Shown here one piece after another: positions 22,135 through 24,687 of a stretch of 24,687 nt of DNA. The position numbers and the translations under genes were made by a program. The DNA comes from a virus. The stretch lies in the IMG/VR virus record IMGVR_UViG_3300017735_000094, positions 1-24,687 of that record. One strand, written 5' to 3'. Positions within the stretch are counted from its first letter, which is position 1; each line of letters opens with the position of its first letter. Below the pieces are notes generated by a model. That model worked only from the letters and a program-made list of their open reading frames with translations, was not told the origin of the DNA and did no database searches.

Positions 22135-22286
22135 ATGAAGTTTTGCAAATCATTACGTCTCTTTGGCCCATTGGTATTGGCGTAATTACGTTAATTATTG
22201 TGTTGGCTAGAATGCATTACAATTTAGAAGCACTTACTGAAAAGGTGAAAGTCTTGTTTGATTTTCACAACAAACGCGAAAAGTAA
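22131..22286 (+). CDS. Small single-span membrane protein, possible spanin-like
   Basis: A 51-residue protein (MNEVLQIITSLWPIGIGVITL start). One N-terminal hydrophobic span, about 7-26, is followed by a charged helical tail (RMHYNLEALTEKVKVLFDFHNKREK). The layout (N-terminal anchor, charged coil) resembles inner-membrane spanins, though it is very short; any anchored helper protein is possible. ATG overlaps the previous stop by four bases (ATGA), implying coupled translation. No lipoprotein partner (o-spanin) was seen overlapping or nearby. Too short for simple ORF lists. Confidence 0.5.
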   Translation: MNEVLQIITSLWPIGIGVITLIIVLARMHYNLEALTEKVKVLFDFHNKREK

Positions 22287-22319
22287 AACGCATTTGCATC
22301 GCATTAAGTGCCATAATTT

Positions 22320-23447
22320 ATGGCTACAAAAAAACAGCAGGACATACTCCATGATTACTTGGAGACGCAATCTTACAGAAAGACTGCTCGAAATTTGGGT
22401 GTCGATAAAAGATATATTGGCAGAACGATCAAATTGCTAGAAGCAAGGGGTGAAGTGCCTTGGCAATCTGAAGCACCAAGCCCGGCGCATTTGGAAGTCG
22501 GAAAGCGCACAGTTCAATACAATGCCGATGGCGAAGTAATCCAAGAATGGAGACGGCTTTATCCTCATGTGCAAGCCATGCAGGACTTCGTAGATGGTCT
22601 TTGCGATCAAGTTAAGGGGCAAGGCAAGGCTTCTGCCAGAAAGCCACTTAAAAGCGATTCTGATGACATTCTATTCGAGTTAGACATATTTGATGCTCAT
22701 GTCGGTATGTATGCCGACGAAAAAGAAACAAAGGATTCCGACTATAATTGCGACATAGCTGCAAAAAGAATGGTTGATGCTGCGCAAGGTTTGGCAAATA
22801 GGGCCAGCCGACCTTCAAAATGCGTTCTTGTGTTTGGAGGCGATATGATGCATAGCGACAACCGGCGCAATCAAACCGAGGCTTCTGGTCATGTTTTAGA
22901 CGTAGATACGCGCTACCATCGCGTGGTAGAATACTTGATTAAGGCGTGCCGAGATGTCGTAGAAATAGCATCTTCTGTCGCAGCCGAGGTCGAAATCGTA
23001 GTTTTAGAAGGAAATCATAGCTGGCACAGCGAGGTTTGGTTGGCAAAGGTGCTTGATGCTTATTACAGCAATTGCCCAAATATAAGCGTAAAAGCCGAGC
23101 CATCACCAAGAAAGCACCTGGTCTGGGGCGAAAATCTGTTAGTTTGGGCGCATGGAGACCGAATAGCTGCACAAAAGTGGCCGATGATCATAGCTGCTGA
23201 ATTTGCGCAGCAATGGGGCCAAACCAAATGGAGGCATTTAAAGTGCGGTCATATACACCATAAAAAAACAATCGCGCCGGTTACCATCGATGAGCAATCT
23301 GGATTGGTTGTTGAGTTCTTAGAAGCATTATGCCCAACCGATGCATGGCATACGGGCGCAGGTTTCGTGGGATCGCAAAAGGGCGCAAGCGCATTTGAAT
23401 ACCATAAGACCAGGGGATTAATAACACGCTACTATCAACCAATATGA
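22320..23447 (+). CDS. HTH-metallophosphoesterase protein
   Basis: A 375-residue protein. Residues about 5-45 look like a helix-turn-helix (YRKTARNLGVDKRYIGRTIKLL). Residues about 118-330 carry the calcineurin-like metallophosphoesterase motifs: FDAHVG with D125/H127, GGD at 173-175, GNH at 231-233, AHGD at 277-280 and GHIHH at 310-314. These bind two metal ions and hydrolyse phosphate esters; the substrate cannot be read from the sequence (nucleic acid end or nucleotide are likely in phage context). The HTH suggests a DNA-targeted enzyme. Related HTH-phosphoesterase fusions are frequent in phages beside replication genes. No SD. The next gene overlaps its stop (ATGA). Confidence 0.8.
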   Translation: MATKKQQDILHDYLETQSYRKTARNLGVDKRYIGRTIKLLEARGEVPWQSEAPSPAHLEVGKRTVQYNADGEVIQEWRRLYPHVQAMQDFVDGLCDQVKGQGKASARKPLKSDSDDILFELDIFDAHVGMYADEKETKDSDYNCDIAAKRMVDAAQGLANRASRPSKCVLVFGGDMMHSDNRRNQTEASGHVLDVDTRYHRVVEYLIKACRDVVEIASSVAAEVEIVVLEGNHSWHSEVWLAKVLDAYYSNCPNISVKAEPSPRKHLVWGENLLVWAHGDRIAAQKWPMIIAAEFAQQWGQTKWRHLKCGHIHHKKTIAPVTIDEQSGLVVEFLEALCPTDAWHTGAGFVGSQKGASAFEYHKTRGLITRYYQPI

Positions 23448-23683
23448 GAAATAGCGAGCAATCGGCTTTTAAAAACATAAAAGCGCAAATGTCAGAGCAT
23501 TTTGACAATTTTGTATTTGTTATTTTAGACGAAGATGGTGAGGTATTTTATGGTTTCAAAAACAAGATTATTGGAAAGGCATTGCTGGCCGAAGCGGTAA
23601 AAGAATTAAAAGAAGAAGATGAATTCGAAGACGATTATTTATGGGAAGAGGAGGGCGACGGATGGGAAGAATTGGAAGACTAA
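23444..23683 (+). CDS. Small acidic protein of unknown function
   Basis: A 79-residue protein. A short basic N-terminus is followed by FDNFVFVILDEDGEVFYGFKN, a beta-hairpin-like stretch found in various small phage proteins, and then a strongly acidic end (EEDEFEDDYLWEEEGDGWEELED). The acidic tail could mimic DNA or bind a basic partner. ATG overlaps the phosphoesterase stop (ATGA). The 3' end overlaps the next gene by 22 bases, and that gene's SD lies within its coding sequence. Confidence 0.6.
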   Translation: MRNSEQSAFKNIKAQMSEHFDNFVFVILDEDGEVFYGFKNKIIGKALLAEAVKELKEEDEFEDDYLWEEEGDGWEELED

Positions 23684-24213
23684 TTGCATTTAATGGTGCT
23701 AAAACTGTGGGAAAGACAACCATTGCCAAAGCGGTGGCTGCATTGAGCGATGATGTCGTAATATTATCATTTGCAACGCCTTTAAGGGCTATGTTAGAAG
23801 CTATGGGAATAGACCGGCACAACTTGGATGTTGGTAAAGAGGAACCAGTCAAAGGTCTAAATCAATCGGCTAGACAAATGCTTTGCTCGCTAGGAACCGA
23901 GTGGGGCCGACAAATGGTTTCACAAGAAATTTGGCTATGGGCTATGCAGCGTCAAATTGACCAAATTGTAAAAAAATCATTAAATCCAGGCGATCTAATA
24001 ATAATTATTGACGATTGTCGATTTGCTAACGAAGCCGAGTGGGTTGCTTCGCAAGATGGGGTTGTTGTCAAATTATACCGAGATGGCATTGATTATAGCC
24101 AAGATCATAGCAGCGAAGTGCCATTGCCAGACGAATTGATTGATTATGTATTTGATGCCGGTGGCGTTCAAAACTGCTTAAAAAATATTGTGCAGAATAT
24201 TCTCGCACATTAG
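23662..24213 (+). CDS. Deoxynucleoside monophosphate kinase
   Basis: A 183-residue protein that phosphorylates dNMPs to dNDPs to supply phage replication. Walker A GAKTVGKT at 12-19; FATPLRAMLEAMG (37-49) as in phage dNMP kinases; IIIIDDCRFANEAEW near the middle matches the conserved 'D-x-R-F-x-N-E-a' (LID/Walker B) segment of that family (T4 gp1-like). Start ATG 23662 is preferred over the in-frame ATG 23641 because GAGGAGGG (about 23647-23654) ends 7 bases before it and because the nucleotide loop then sits close to the N-terminus, as in the family. The length fits. Confidence 0.85.
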   Translation: MGRIGRLIAFNGAKTVGKTTIAKAVAALSDDVVILSFATPLRAMLEAMGIDRHNLDVGKEEPVKGLNQSARQMLCSLGTEWGRQMVSQEIWLWAMQRQIDQIVKKSLNPGDLIIIIDDCRFANEAEWVASQDGVVVKLYRDGIDYSQDHSSEVPLPDELIDYVFDAGGVQNCLKNIVQNILAH

Positions 24214-24305
24214 TTGACCAAAGCAAATGAGGCTTTTGTCTCCTAAGATGTAGCATATCTGCTGCATCCAATAATAATCGGTCATCACGGCCAAATATAA
24301 CAATA
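24214..24305 (+). other. Leader with hairpin before the RecT block
   Basis: A 92-base gap. GATGTAGCA (24247-24255) and TGCTGCATC (24260-24268) form a 9-bp stem with one G-T pair around the loop TATC, without a following T-run. TTGACC at 24214-24219 is promoter-like but is followed 35 bases later by no usable start. TATAAC at 24296-24301 lies just before the next ATG. Control of the RecT block is possible; terminator activity is unlikely. Confidence 0.4.
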
Positions 24306-24479
24306 ATGAATGATATAAGTATAAAAGCTATTAAGTTTGAGGCTGAAGTAGCTATTGAAAAAATACTAGCAGACATGCAATCAAAAGGTGTAGAAGTCTT
24401 TAGGTTGCAGGTCTTTAAGAAAAAAAACACCGCACCGCAGGTCAACATTGTAGTCGATGAGCAAGGAGGTGGCCGATGA
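24306..24479 (+). CDS. Small protein upstream of RecT-like gene, unknown function
   Basis: A 57-residue protein beginning MNDISIKAIKFEAEVAIEKIL; amphipathic helix-like N-terminal half, then a strand pair (VFRLQVFKKK, APQVNIVVDE) and a Gly-rich end. No family recognised. The ATG at 24306 has no SD. Its 3' end overlaps the RecT-like start (ATGA at 24476-24479), and GGAGGT (24465-24470) for that gene lies inside its coding sequence, so the two are translated together. Confidence 0.55.
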   Translation: MNDISIKAIKFEAEVAIEKILADMQSKGVEVFRLQVFKKKNTAPQVNIVVDEQGGGR

Positions 24480-24687
24480 GCCAAATAGTTGCTTACGATA
24501 AAATTAACGATGCCCCAGGAATTGAGATGTTTGGCAATGCTATCTGCCGATCTGGGATGTTTGGCTGCGAAAGCAAAGAAGCAGGTATTGTTTTTGCGCT
24601 ACAATGTGTAGCTGAAAACAAACCACCATTGGAAATGGCTAAGAATTATCACCTTGTGAAAGGCAAATTGACCAAACGCGCAGATGC
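24476..24687 (+). CDS. RecT-like single-strand annealing protein, 3' end outside window
   Basis: Only the first 70 codons are present. ATG 24476 follows GGAGGT by 5 bases. After an N-terminal lead (MSQIVAYDKINDAPGIEMFG) the sequence SGMFGCESKEAGIVFALQCVA, then ENKPPLEMAKNYHLVKGKLTKRADA, follows the pattern of phage RecT-type recombinases ('S-G-x-F-x-x-x-s-x-e-x-A-x-x-L-x-x-x-A-x-x-x-x-x-P-x-x-x-A-x-x-Y-x-x-v-x-G-k-x-x-x-k-a-d-A'). RecT-like proteins anneal complementary strands in phage recombination. The protein is cut off by the window, so this is an N-terminal call only. Its neighbours (dNMP kinase, phosphoesterase) support a replication/recombination block. Confidence 0.6.
   Translation, partial: MSQIVAYDKINDAPGIEMFGNAICRSGMFGCESKEAGIVFALQCVAENKPPLEMAKNYHLVKGKLTKRAD

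Noticed and set aside
24214-24255. TTGACC as another leaderless promoter
   Set aside because: The ATG 34 bases downstream (24248) is followed at once by TAG, and no -10-like hexamer lies 17 bases away.

Overview
The window is a stretch of a tailed double-stranded DNA phage (or prophage) genome. All supported genes lie on the + strand. Gene order from terminase to tape measure follows the lambda plan, which suggests a long non-contractile (siphovirus-type) tail. No rRNA, tRNA, integrase or host gene was seen, and nothing fixes the host. The DNA looks AT-leaning. Many leaders are A/T-rich without a Shine-Dalgarno (SD), and some starts are TTG, so it is probably not a close relative of an enterobacterial phage. 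Both ends cut through genes: a primase-helicase on the left and a RecT-like annealing protein on the right.

Layout. (1) 1-1787: 3' part of a TOPRIM primase/RepA-type helicase, then about 335 bases of structured, apparently non-coding DNA. (2) 2159-6609: a ribbon-helix-helix protein, a ParB-DNA methyltransferase fusion, small and large terminase subunits and an unknown protein, closed by two tandem intrinsic terminators. (3) 6752-10606: gpW-like protein, portal, ClpP-type protease with a coiled-coil scaffold-like tail, and major capsid protein, followed by a terminator. (4) 10669-10908: a small unknown gene between two look-alike terminators. (5) 11010-13223: gpFII-, Z-, U- and V-like connector and tail genes plus a 53-residue protein, ending in a terminator. 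(6) 13286-17379: chaperone-position protein, tape measure and two unrecognised structural proteins. (7) 17442-21539: a 1365-residue fibre with a very regular heptad stalk. (8) 21564-22286: three small membrane proteins, probably lysis-related. (9) 22320-24687: HTH-metallophosphoesterase, an acidic protein, dNMP kinase, a small protein and the RecT-like protein.

How it works together: the early/replication genes at the two ends (primase-helicase, dNMP kinase, RecT-like protein) would make, prime and recombine phage DNA. The terminase pair packages it through the portal into a capsid assembled on the protease/scaffold. The connector, tail and fibre genes complete the particle, and the membrane proteins probably help lysis.

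The most interesting signals are regulatory and structural; no new defence system was found. Several blocks start with TTG(A/C)CA exactly 35 bases before the ATG. At two starts the geometry is identical: TTG(A/C)CA, 17 bases, TACAAA, 6 bases, ATG. This predicts leaderless or near-leaderless transcripts, and these motifs alternate with intrinsic terminators. The fibre carries 39 uninterrupted heptads of the form (I/V)xxN(T/A)xx, between two copies of a 140-residue module spaced exactly 1233 bases apart. The tail tip and endolysin genes expected from the lambda plan are not recognisable.
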